From JBIIJL01 sp044233795 (GTDB lineage: Bacteria; Pseudomonadota; Gammaproteobacteria; Legionellales; Legionellaceae): a stretch of 23,349 bases of DNA. The stretch spans positions 1 through 23,349 of the forward strand of contig JBIIJL010000030.1 of NCBI GenBank assembly GCA_044233795.1, read 5' to 3'. Positions within the stretch are counted from its first letter, which is position 1. Each line of letters begins with the position of its first letter. The translations under genes were made by a program, and so were the position numbers. Of the stretch, positions 1-7,016 are shown one piece after another. The notes beneath the pieces are model-generated. The model made no database searches and was not told where the DNA came from. It saw nothing but the letters and a program-made list of their open reading frames with translations.

Positions 1-457
1 CGAACATATCAAGCTTAGCTAGCATGCTTTGACCAAGTTCGCCATCCCAACCACTAGGACTAAAACCAAAATCTTCAAGATACTGTCCTAATTGTAACAA
101 GCAGAGTTGGCTGATTTCATCTCTTTGAAATAATACAGCATCAAGTGCTGCTGTTGTGGCAAATACCACGCAAGATCCATGAAGACCCTGATCAAGCACC
201 GGCAAAGAACTCATCCCTAATTGCACACGCTCAAAGGCTTTTGACAAAGACTGCGTATTTAACACCACATCAAGGCGTTGATCTATTTTATCTGCGGCAT
301 GTGCAGATAACTCGACATTAAGTAATTTGATATGTTTGTTTTTCAACAAACCCTGACGAGCTTTTATCAACTCATCAACACTACCAAGAACTTTGATATC
401 ATCCGCAAGAACTATACCTGCGAACAACAACAGCCCCAAAAGAGATATTTTTTTCAT
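1..457 (-). CDS. Papain-like (C1 family) secreted cysteine peptidase, N-terminal part; 3' end beyond the window
   Basis: The minus strand is open from an ATG at 457 to the left edge (152 codons visible). Residues 1-18 look like a Sec signal peptide: two lysines, then a Leu/Ile/Val/Ala core ending in VLA before DD. Residues 86-101 read PVLDQGLHGSCVVFAT, which matches the papain active-site block: Gln90 for the oxyanion hole and Cys96 six residues later, the same spacing as papain Gln19/Cys25. A further segment, SGWDGELGQSML near residues 135-145, resembles the region after the active-site helix in bacterial C1-like exported proteins. The catalytic His and Asn would lie beyond the window, so activity cannot be judged. 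An in-frame ATG at 469 is an alternative start; 457 gives the cleaner signal peptide. The gene follows ubiI in the same direction after a gap of about 140 bases. Family assignment is fairly sure; substrate and role are unknown. Confidence 0.72.
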   Translation of the reverse strand, partial: MKKISLLGLLLFAGIVLADDIKVLGSVDELIKARQGLLKNKHIKLLNVELSAHAADKIDQRLDVVLNTQSLSKAFERVQLGMSSLPVLDQGLHGSCVVFATTAALDAVLFQRDEISQLCLLQLGQYLEDFGFSPSGWDGELGQSMLAKLDMF

Positions 458-596
458 GGCAAGCTTCATAAAAAACAAAATGAGTGCAATATACTACCAT
501 TTGATCATGATTTAGTCACTAATTTTTATAGCCACCTAGGCAACGACCCTAAGCACCCTTCTTCCAGCAAGATAAATCGCCCTACAATCATCGCCT

Positions 597-1751
597 TTAT
601 CCTGCGGCATGCCTAATAAAAAACCGCTTCAATGGCGTAAACGAATTAACCGCTCTAAGCCCCCCCCCCCTCAATACTGTGAATGGTGGCAGAGGATTAG
701 CAAAGATTGCTTTCAACCCCTCCATCAATGCAATTGTTTGCCAAACATTGTATTTTCTTTGGCGCTGGTATGCGCCTTGTTTTTTTTTCAATCGCTGAAG
801 CTTGTCATGTCCTAAGATTTCAAGCCAGCAAGCAACGTCACTCAATCCGACATTAAGCCCAAGACCTGCCAACGGGTGAATGGTATGAGCCGCGTCCCCC
901 ATTAAGATCCAATGTTGACCTGTGTAGTTTTCAGCGTGACGCATCTTTAAAGGAAAACGATATCTAGCCCCAATCAGTTCTAGACAACCTAATCTTTCCT
1001 CAAAGGCTGCAGTGAGCGTTTGCTCAAATACCTCGTCGGTCGATATCATTAATTCTTGGGCTCGTGCTGGTGTCGTAGACCAAACAATAGAACAATGATG
1101 TTTATCTTTCAGTGGCAAAAGAGCAAGGGGTCCATCTGGGTTAAAGACTTGGAATGCTGTTTTTTGATGCGAGATCTCAGTTTTGACCAAAGCCACAATT
1201 GCATCTTGATGGTAAGACCACTCAGTAAACGGCACATTCAATAACTTACAAGTAGGTGAAGCCCGCCCATCTGCAACAATCATAAGTTTCGCATGCAAAA
1301 TTTCTTTGCCAAAAGAAAGCGTCACACCTTCCGCCGTTGTTAATACCGACTCAACAGGAAACTCAGCAAACGACGCGATAGCTTTGCTTGAAATTGTCTT
1401 TAATAAAGCCTCTTTAATAATCGCTTCTTCAATGATAAAGCCCAATTGAGCTTCACCCACCATGCGCGCATCAAAATCGATATGTGCACTACTCACACTA
1501 TCCCAAATATGCATATGCTGATAAGGTGAAAGGCGAACCATATCAAGCGTATTCCATACACCAAGACTCTGAAATAAGCTTTGTGAACGAGCATTCAGCG
1601 CATACACACGCGCATCTTTAACTGTCGTATCGATTGTTAATGCCCTAGCATCAAGAACTGCTACTTTAAGAGCACAATGCTCCATCGCAAGCGCTGCAGT
1701 CAATCCCACAATGCCTCCACCCACAACCACGACATCATACTCGTGCTTCAT
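597..1751 (-). CDS. ubiI: 2-octaprenylphenol hydroxylase UbiI (VisC), FAD-dependent
   Basis: This 384-residue flavoprotein monooxygenase is in the UbiH/UbiI/UbiF family, which hydroxylates the benzene ring of ubiquinone precursors; UbiI acts at C5. The N-terminal Rossmann motif VVVVGGGIVGLTAAL binds FAD. The family DG motif is seen as VADGRAS near residue 160, and the second FAD/ribityl motif as GDAAHTIHPLAGLGLNVGL near 285-303. The block DARVYALNARSQ near 46-57 fits this family. It is the last gene of ygfB-pepP-ubiH-ubiI, and this order, shared with E. coli, is the main reason for choosing UbiI over UbiF. Its ATG overlaps the ubiH TGA by four bases (ATGA), suggesting translational coupling. 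The 3' end contains an A9 and a G11 run on the coding strand, covered as separate features. Length is close to the family's roughly 400 residues. Confidence 0.9.
   Translation of the reverse strand: MKHEYDVVVVGGGIVGLTAALAMEHCALKVAVLDARALTIDTTVKDARVYALNARSQSLFQSLGVWNTLDMVRLSPYQHMHIWDSVSSAHIDFDARMVGEAQLGFIIEEAIIKEALLKTISSKAIASFAEFPVESVLTTAEGVTLSFGKEILHAKLMIVADGRASPTCKLLNVPFTEWSYHQDAIVALVKTEISHQKTAFQVFNPDGPLALLPLKDKHHCSIVWSTTPARAQELMISTDEVFEQTLTAAFEERLGCLELIGARYRFPLKMRHAENYTGQHWILMGDAAHTIHPLAGLGLNVGLSDVACWLEILGHDKLQRLKKKQGAYQRQRKYNVWQTIALMEGLKAIFANPLPPFTVLRGGGLRAVNSFTPLKRFFIRHAAG
660..670 (-). repeat. Homopolymer G11 tract (coding strand) inside ubiI
   Basis: Eleven consecutive C on the plus strand read as eleven G in ubiI and encode part of Arg-Gly-Gly-Gly, 20 codons before the stop. 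Adding one G gives a stop two codons after the glycines. Removing one G gives a stop about ten codons later. Either change would drop or replace the last 20 residues. Confidence 0.95.
780..788 (-). repeat. Homopolymer A9 tract (coding strand) inside ubiI
   Basis: Nine consecutive T on the plus strand read as AAA AAA AAA in the ubiI frame (Lys-Lys-Lys in RLKKKQG). It lies about 110 bases upstream of the G11 tract in the same gene. Runs of this length are prone to replication or transcription slippage. Confidence 0.95.
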
Positions 1752-2956
1752 TCATGCTCCCATACCTCTAATGGAATTTGGCAGGCCAAATCTGGTGGGG
1801 TTCCTGCAAACCCTCGGGCATATCGTGCTACAAGCCCTTTGGCAACAGCAAGATGATCAAATGCAATCAAACCAGCTCCTCGCAATAAAGAGAACCCTGG
1901 TAATTGAAACGTTGAGAAATCTATCAAGCCATTCGTGAACCAGGTGATAGCTTTCTGATCGTAAACACGAGCTAATTGGTACGAATTGAGCATCTCAGGA
2001 CCTAAACCTTGTTTAGCAATACACTGAGCCAACATCGCTACATCTCGCAAACCTAAGTTAAACCCTTGCCCTGCAACTGGGTGAAGAGTATGCGCCGCAT
2101 TTCCGACAAAGATCACACGATCTTTGACCTGTTGCGGCATGATAATTTGCCGCAAAGGATATAAAACACGTCGCCCGACCTTCACAAAACGCCCCAATCG
2201 ATACCCAAAGGCTTTTTGTAAGCTATTCAAAAAATAGCTTTCTGAGGTTGATACGAGCCGGGCGCCTTCACTTGGCGGCATGGACCAAACCAACGATGCT
2301 CTATTGTCTGTCAGTGGCAGAAGTGCAAGAGGACCTGAAGAGGTGAACCGCTCAAACGCCTGACCAAGATGAGGCCTTGCCAAGCCAATATTGGCAATAA
2401 GCGCTTGATGTTCGTACTCTCTAATACTCGCTTTTAAACCACATAAATGCCTCAAACGAGAATCAGCACCATCAGCAGCGATGATCAAGCGCGCCTCAAC
2501 AACTCGCTCGCCGTCCGTATCTTTTATCACAGCACGACCTGTTACACTGTCTAGTGTTAGAAGTTCTGCGGGCGCAAGAAGATGACGTTTATCAAGGCGC
2601 AGCCCAAGTGCACGATAAATGTATTGCATTTCCACCACAAACCCTAGAGGAAGGTGCTCCTCACCACAAAGGCGCGCCCGACCAAAAGCCCCTTGTAGAG
2701 AAATATGAATCATGTCGATAGGTGTGACGTAAGACTCAAGCAATGACCAGAGATCAGTCATTTTTAGAATATTGACACTTGCAGGTGCCAAGGCCAAACT
2801 CCGTGCGTCAAAATCAGCACTTACTTTACTGGAAAATGGCTTCGCCTCAACAAGCAAACAGCTAAAACCCAACGGAGACAATGCTTGTAACATAGTGGCA
2901 CCAATCAAACCACCACCCACGATCATGATGTCAACCGGGCAGACCTTATTCGCCAC
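1748..2956 (-). CDS. ubiH: 2-octaprenyl-6-methoxyphenol hydroxylase UbiH, FAD-dependent
   Basis: This 402-residue paralogue of the next gene hydroxylates the ubiquinone precursor ring at C1. It has the N-terminal FAD motif MIVGGGLIGATML, the DG motif AADGADSRLRHL, and a C-terminal FVGNAAHTLHPVAGQGFNLG block. It aligns well with remembered E. coli UbiH, for example AFERFTSSGPLALLPL and the stretch after FGYRLGR, and the FDARSLALA block matches the FDGRAIALA of E. coli. The start is GTG at 2956, supported by a strong TTGGAGG Shine-Dalgarno nine bases upstream; this site lies inside the end of pepP, whose coding sequence overlaps by 11 bases. The stop overlaps the ubiI start. UbiH and UbiI probably work in the soluble Ubi complex with the other aerobic hydroxylase, which is not in this window. 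Confidence 0.93.
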   Translation of the reverse strand: MANKVCPVDIMIVGGGLIGATMLQALSPLGFSCLLVEAKPFSSKVSADFDARSLALAPASVNILKMTDLWSLLESYVTPIDMIHISLQGAFGRARLCGEEHLPLGFVVEMQYIYRALGLRLDKRHLLAPAELLTLDSVTGRAVIKDTDGERVVEARLIIAADGADSRLRHLCGLKASIREYEHQALIANIGLARPHLGQAFERFTSSGPLALLPLTDNRASLVWSMPPSEGARLVSTSESYFLNSLQKAFGYRLGRFVKVGRRVLYPLRQIIMPQQVKDRVIFVGNAAHTLHPVAGQGFNLGLRDVAMLAQCIAKQGLGPEMLNSYQLARVYDQKAITWFTNGLIDFSTFQLPGFSLLRGAGLIAFDHLAVAKGLVARYARGFAGTPPDLACQIPLEVWEHE

Positions 2957-4256
2957 GAATCAGAGCCTCCAACTCGTCAATGTCCACCGCTAATGCCGAA
3001 GACAAGTTGCGATGGCCCTCTTTGGTCACCAAGATATCATCTTCGATTCTAACCCCAATGCCCCAAAATCTCTCATCAACTCCTTCTTGCCCTTCACTAA
3101 TATAAAGACCTGGCTCAACAGTTAAGACCATACCTGGCTCAAGTTGACGCCATACTCCTTGCTGCTTGTAGCGCCCGCAATCATGAACATCTAAACCAAG
3201 CCAGTGCCCTGACTGATGCATATAAAAGGGCTTGTAAGCTTCTTGTTCAATTAATTCGTCAACTGCCCCGCACAATATCCCACAATCAATCAGTCCCTCA
3301 GTCAAAACCTTAACCATGGTGCGCTGAATTTCCTCCCAATAACATCCCGGTTTAACCAAAGCAATACCAGCTGTTTGTGCCTTAAGCACGATAGAATAAA
3401 TATTGCGTTGCGCCTCACTAAATCGCCCATTTTTTGGGAAAGTACGTGTAATATCTGCAGCATAATTTTGAAACTCACCTCCTGCATCAATCAAAATCAA
3501 TGCATCAGGCTTTAACAATTGTTGATTGTCAGTGTAATGAAGAACACAAGCGTTGCCCCCAGAGGCGACGATTGGATCATATGCAACACTTCGACAGCCG
3601 CCTTCCGTGAAAGCATATAAAAGCTCAGCTTCTAATTGATATTCATAAGAGGCAGACTGACATGCACGCATTGCCCGCTCGTGAGCAACAATTGAGAGAT
3701 CAACAGCGCGCTCGATGAGTTTAATTTCAGCGGCACTCTTAAATAACCGCTGCTCAGACAACAACGGCTCAAGGTCATAAAACGATTCTGGTGCTATCAC
3801 CCCCCGACGTCCAAGTCCTTTAAGTGCGCGCCAGGCCTTTAACAATTTTTTTGCAAAGTGTGGGAAACGACCCAGGGGATAAAATATAGCACGCGCCTCG
3901 GCAAGAAATTCAGGTAATTTTTGTTCAAGACTAATCAAAGACCAAGCTTCATCGACACCCAATACATCGATAGCCCCTGACTGCCCCAGGCGCTTACCCG
4001 TCCATTGCTCCTGCTCTTTATGTCGTTCTCGGTTAAAAAGGATACTCCGACCATTAGACCCCGCAAAGACTAACAAAACGGCATCAGGCTCATTAAAACC
4101 AGTCAAATAATAGAAATCACTGTCTTGACGAAACCGATAATGGCTATCACCATTTCTAACTATATCACTTTGAGCTGGTATCACTGCAACCGCATCTATA
4201 GGCATACGCTGGGCCAAATCAACACGTCGCTGTTGATACTCTTTCATTGAAATCAT
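2946..4256 (-). CDS. pepP: Xaa-Pro aminopeptidase PepP (aminopeptidase P II)
   Basis: This 436-residue metallopeptidase of family M24B removes the N-terminal residue from peptides with proline in position 2; it is cytosolic. The N-terminal creatinase-like domain contains SDFYYLTGFNEPDAVLL near residues 46-62. The C-terminal pita-bread domain carries all five expected metal ligands: Asp257 (LIDAGG), Asp268 (AADITRTFP), His351 (SGHWLGLDVHD), Glu381 (VEPGLYI) and Glu405 (VRIEDD), spaced almost as in the E. coli enzyme. The ATG at 4256 has an AAGGA Shine-Dalgarno seven bases upstream. It lies 17 bases after ygfB and overlaps ubiH. The link between pepP and the ubiquinone genes is conserved in gammaproteobacteria, although the enzyme has no known step in the pathway. 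Assignment is secure. Confidence 0.96.
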   Translation of the reverse strand: MISMKEYQQRRVDLAQRMPIDAVAVIPAQSDIVRNGDSHYRFRQDSDFYYLTGFNEPDAVLLVFAGSNGRSILFNRERHKEQEQWTGKRLGQSGAIDVLGVDEAWSLISLEQKLPEFLAEARAIFYPLGRFPHFAKKLLKAWRALKGLGRRGVIAPESFYDLEPLLSEQRLFKSAAEIKLIERAVDLSIVAHERAMRACQSASYEYQLEAELLYAFTEGGCRSVAYDPIVASGGNACVLHYTDNQQLLKPDALILIDAGGEFQNYAADITRTFPKNGRFSEAQRNIYSIVLKAQTAGIALVKPGCYWEEIQRTMVKVLTEGLIDCGILCGAVDELIEQEAYKPFYMHQSGHWLGLDVHDCGRYKQQGVWRQLEPGMVLTVEPGLYISEGQEGVDERFWGIGVRIEDDILVTKEGHRNLSSALAVDIDELEALIRGE

Positions 4257-4273
4257 CTCGTCATCCTTCGCAT

Positions 4274-4846
4274 TTAGTGAGCCGTCTCAGCAGAGCCATC
4301 AGGTGTTAACAAATCATTATAAAGCCTCAGTACTGACATACGAGCGTATTCAGTGACTTCCATTAAGGCACGCTCATCTTCTTCATCAATCGTAAGCGCA
4401 TGATGATCAAGCTCTGCAAATTCATTCAAATGCCTAAGCGCCTCCTGCGCTTCCTCCTCTGCCAGCTGCTCTGCAACAACACCGGCAAGCGTCATACCTT
4501 GTGTAAAGCCTTCGCACCATTCGCTAAATGCTTCTGCTCGTAACGCTAAAGGCTCTGCATCATCGGGAAGTAACAATTGTAACTCAAAATCAAAGTTCGA
4601 CATTTGCTGGTGACTTACTGCAAGTAAACCAAATAATGCTAAAGCAGCCTCTCGAGAGCCTTGCCCCTTTTGGTTGGAAATGAGCGCTCGAACATAAGCC
4701 GCGCCCCCATCTACATTGCCTGCGCATAAATACCCACATATCATGCCATGCAACTCACTTACAGATATGGGTAAGGCAAGCACCGCGATAGATTCATTAA
4801 CTGTTTGATAATTCGGTAAACGCACAGGACTATTTTGTTGGACCAT
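4274..4846 (-). CDS. ygfB: YgfB/YecA family protein (UPF0149)
   Basis: This 190-residue acidic, mostly helical protein belongs to UPF0149. Family-typical elements are SELHGMICGYLCAG near residues 29-42 and SEWCEGFTQGMTLAG near 107-121, followed by a Glu-rich linker and a C-terminal helix. No enzymatic motif is visible. In E. coli ygfB heads the same ygfB-pepP-ubiH-ubiI order, which supports the name. In Pseudomonas aeruginosa YgfB has been linked to antitermination control of an amidase and beta-lactam resistance; whether that applies here is unknown. It is the first gene of the cluster, so the promoter should lie within about 100 bases upstream of 4846, but no convincing -35/-10 pair was found. 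Confidence 0.88.
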   Translation of the reverse strand: MVQQNSPVRLPNYQTVNESIAVLALPISVSELHGMICGYLCAGNVDGGAAYVRALISNQKGQGSREAALALFGLLAVSHQQMSNFDFELQLLLPDDAEPLALRAEAFSEWCEGFTQGMTLAGVVAEQLAEEEAQEALRHLNEFAELDHHALTIDEEDERALMEVTEYARMSVLRLYNDLLTPDGSAETAH

Positions 4847-5272
4847 AGCTAACTCATTACAGAAAATTCTTAATAATAACTGATTTTAGGATGAAGCCAA
4901 ATATAAGAACAGGCTATTGCAAACATTGTTACGTCATTTGGCTTTAATTTATCATAATGTGATGAAATAAAGCTTCCTACGCAAAATAGCACTAGAAATC
5001 GCCCAAATATAAAAAATAGCAAACAATTAAATAAAATAGCGTTGGAGGTGGCGAGTAGGATAACGGAACCTGAGATATCAGGTGCTTTAGCCGAAACTCC
5101 CGGAGACTCCAAACAAAAATTACAAGGGTCAAGTCCTTTCTCGGCCATGCATCAAGCAAGACGTACCTGAAACAGGTAGACTTAGAGCAATTGTCAACGC
5201 TCCTGAGACTGTGTGATTCAATTGTTTTTGTTGGTATTATTCAGCAATGTATTACAAATTGAAAAATACATC
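4847..5272. other. Intergenic region between divergent ygfB and kinase genes, with inverted repeats
   Basis: No gene here is well supported. A 92-codon minus-strand reading frame (5148 to 4870) has a hydrophobic middle but no Shine-Dalgarno and no recognised similarity. Visible structure is: a perfect 9-base inverted repeat AAGCCAAAT/ATTTGGCTT (4894-4902 and 4936-4944, loop of 33); a compact hairpin ACCTGA-GATA-TCAGGT at 5068-5083; and an outer pairing TTGGAG/CTCCAA (5042-5047 with 5107-5112) that encloses it, with CGG (5064-5066) able to pair with CCG (5091-5093). The last three could fold as one RNA of about 70 bases. In E. coli zapA and 6S RNA lie at this position next to ygfB; neither was recognised. 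A TATTAT at 5235-5240 is a weak -10 candidate for the kinase gene. Confidence 0.4.
5183..5198 (+). promoter_or_regulatory. 16-base element shared with the mltA upstream region (copy 1)
   Basis: TAGAGCAATTGTCAAC lies about 75 bases before the preferred kinase start (5273). An identical 16-mer is found in the same orientation relative to mltA, about 60 bases before its start (21960-21975, minus strand). The core CAATTG is palindromic. It may be a regulator site. Roughly 0.1 such chance pairs would be expected in a window this size, so coincidence is not excluded. Confidence 0.35.
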
Positions 5273-6550
5273 ATGAAATCATCTATCCATAGAACAGAAA
5301 GTCCAAGAAGAGTAACACCAGAAACGATAACAGACCTTAATGCCAAACTACTTTTTGATTTTTTTGAGGCTCAAGCGAAAACAGGCGCAAGAATATGGCC
5401 TGGTGGCCAAATGCTTTATTTGCCAGATCTAACCCCATTTTATTTTCAACCAACACTGATCCAACGTGCGCGAAAAGAAGGCAATATTGGAGTTCGCTAT
5501 GAGTTTATCGGGACCAAGCTTATTGGTAAAGGAGGGCAGTCAACTGTATTTGAGATTGATGCCACATTAGCAGTGAGCGAAGAGCACATCACCATTAAAA
5601 ATTATAGATCAGTCCAACCAACCCAGACTCAAGGTTTAAATTTGTTCAGCAAAAGACGCCTGGTTAAAATAGTAGATCTTGCTATTTATTCTCCTTTTGA
5701 GGCGCTAAGAGAATATCAACTGTCTCTCTTAGCAGGGCATCTGGCAATCAAGCCACCAACCATCATTGGTACAACAAGCTACTTGGTCATGCGACTTTGT
5801 CCAGGGAAGGACCTATTTGAACTGCTAAATACAGATCTATTACAACGAAATGTATTGAATATTGAACAGCGCATATCCTTAAGTTTTGCTCTTTTAATAG
5901 CCTTAAAAACCCAGGTCATAGACAAGAGAATCATTCACCGCGACCTAAAACCGGAAAACATTATTATTGATTTTCATCAAAATCCACCAATAGTGAATAT
6001 TATTGATTTCGGTCTAAGTGTGATACTTGATAAGCCTGATCATCATTGTCCAGGTAGTATTTGCTATGCCCCTCCTGAAGTGTTTGAAGCTGGCCCACAA
6101 ACATTGACGTATGATATTTTCTCTATGGGACGAATCTTAGCGCTCATATGGCATGTGAGTCTTGATAGTTACATGGTAACAAAAACTGTGGATGCTAAGG
6201 CTAATGCTCTGGCTGTGAATTTAGACTCTTTATTTGATGGAATAGAAGGTATTGCGGACGAAGCCAGACATCTCATTAAGAGAACCCTTCAAGCCATGAT
6301 GCATCCTAGCTCAATTAACAGAATATCCATCGAAGATGCCATTGCAGCCTTTTCTACTGTTAAATTGATGGGGTCACCTAGTATCACTGCCGATCCTACT
6401 TTTCGTAGTGTACGCAAAGCTCCTCATAGCATACACAGCCTTAGTTCAACTGGGCTTTTCGCATGTGCTCGTCGACCCTTACCAGAAACACCGGCAGCTG
6501 CCATCCCGCACAGTGAATCTGTATCTAGCAGCATTTGTGTACTTCAATAG
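5273..6550 (+). CDS. Eukaryotic-like Ser/Thr protein kinase with C-terminal CaaX-like box; candidate secreted effector
   Basis: The 425-residue protein has a complete Hanks-type kinase core. Visible motifs are the Gly-rich loop IGKGGQSTVF (84-93), the ATP-binding Lys109 in ITIKNY, a probable helix-C Glu147 (LREYQL), the catalytic loop IHRDLKPENI (221-230, Asp224), IIDFGLS (Asp245), YAPPE (APE position, 265-269) and the structural Asp281. About 80 residues precede the core. A low-complexity Ser/Pro tail follows and ends in Ser-Ile-Cys-Val-Leu-Gln. Cys-Val-Leu-Gln is a textbook CaaX prenylation box, read by eukaryotic farnesyltransferase and not by bacteria. An in-frame GTG at 5213 would add 20 hydrophobic residues; the ATG at 5273 is preferred because the kinase should be soluble, though no clear Shine-Dalgarno marks either start. 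The gene is a single plus-strand unit between minus-strand housekeeping clusters. Kinase function is near certain from motifs; effector status is inference. Confidence 0.9.
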   Translation: MKSSIHRTESPRRVTPETITDLNAKLLFDFFEAQAKTGARIWPGGQMLYLPDLTPFYFQPTLIQRARKEGNIGVRYEFIGTKLIGKGGQSTVFEIDATLAVSEEHITIKNYRSVQPTQTQGLNLFSKRRLVKIVDLAIYSPFEALREYQLSLLAGHLAIKPPTIIGTTSYLVMRLCPGKDLFELLNTDLLQRNVLNIEQRISLSFALLIALKTQVIDKRIIHRDLKPENIIIDFHQNPPIVNIIDFGLSVILDKPDHHCPGSICYAPPEVFEAGPQTLTYDIFSMGRILALIWHVSLDSYMVTKTVDAKANALAVNLDSLFDGIEGIADEARHLIKRTLQAMMHPSSINRISIEDAIAAFSTVKLMGSPSITADPTFRSVRKAPHSIHSLSSTGLFACARRPLPETPAAAIPHSESVSSSICVLQ

Positions 6551-6558
6551 CAGGGCGT

Positions 6559-6572
6559 CCCCCTCTTGGGGG
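6559..6572. terminator. Possible bidirectional terminator hairpin between convergent kinase and atpC
   Basis: CCCCC-TCTT-GGGGG forms a 5-bp G/C stem with a tetraloop just after the kinase stop and just before the atpC stop. There is no T-tract on either side, so its function as an intrinsic terminator is uncertain; the position between convergent genes is the main support. Confidence 0.35.
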
Positions 6573-6582
6573 CAGGTGAAAG

Positions 6583-7005
6583 TTACTTAAGATTTCTTCT
6601 TAACTTTTGGATTGCACGAATCTGAGCGAGCGCTTGTGCCAACTCTCTTGCGGCCACAGTATAGTCAACTTCTGTTGCCTTGTTTGCGATAGCCTCCTCA
6701 GCTCGAGCTTTTGCTGCCATCGCAGCGGCTTCATCTAGGGTGTCAGCACGCTCAACTGTATCAGCTAAAACCGTAACGTTATGAGGCTGCACCTCTAACA
6801 AGCCACCTGAAACATAATATATTTCTTGAGTACCACCAGGCATTGTCACGGATATTTCACCCGGTTTAAGCACCGTCAACAAAGGTGCGTGCCCTGGAAC
6901 AATACCCACCTCACCAAGTTCACCTGTAGCAACTACCATTTCAACGATCCCTGAAAAAATCTCTTTCTCAGTGCTAACAATATCTAAGTGGGTTGTAAAC
7001 GCCAT
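6583..7005 (-). CDS. atpC: F1Fo ATP synthase subunit epsilon
   Basis: This 140-residue epsilon subunit (E. coli 139) is the central-stalk subunit that couples gamma to the c-ring and inhibits ATP hydrolysis. The N-terminal beta-sandwich is seen as MAFTTHLDIVSTEKEIFSG and GIVPGHAPLLTVLKPGEI. The C-terminal helical hairpin is rich in Ala, Glu and Arg and ends in LRRNLK. An upstream in-frame ATG at 7020 overlaps the atpD TGA, but the ATG at 7005 matches the family N-terminus and has a TGAGG Shine-Dalgarno nine bases ahead, so it is preferred. It is the last gene of the atp operon. Confidence 0.95.
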   Translation of the reverse strand: MAFTTHLDIVSTEKEIFSGIVEMVVATGELGEVGIVPGHAPLLTVLKPGEISVTMPGGTQEIYYVSGGLLEVQPHNVTVLADTVERADTLDEAAAMAAKARAEEAIANKATEVDYTVAARELAQALAQIRAIQKLRRNLK

Positions 7006-7016
7006 GTTCGTTTGCC

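Noticed and set aside
5041..5115. tRNA-like outline in the ygfB-kinase gap
   Set aside because: The putative anticodon loop lacks U33 on one strand and a purine at 37 on the other, and no T-arm GGTTCGA sequence is present.
4870..5148. A 92-codon minus-strand reading frame with a hydrophobic centre in the ygfB-kinase gap
   Set aside because: No Shine-Dalgarno, no recognised similarity, and it overlaps the inverted repeats; AT-rich DNA gives hydrophobic frames easily. Kept only as a remark on the intergenic region.
5213..5272. Extended kinase start (GTG) with a hydrophobic N-terminus read as a signal or membrane segment
   Set aside because: No ribosome site, no positive n-region, and the stretch lies in probable promoter/leader DNA; the ATG at 5273 gives a normal soluble kinase.
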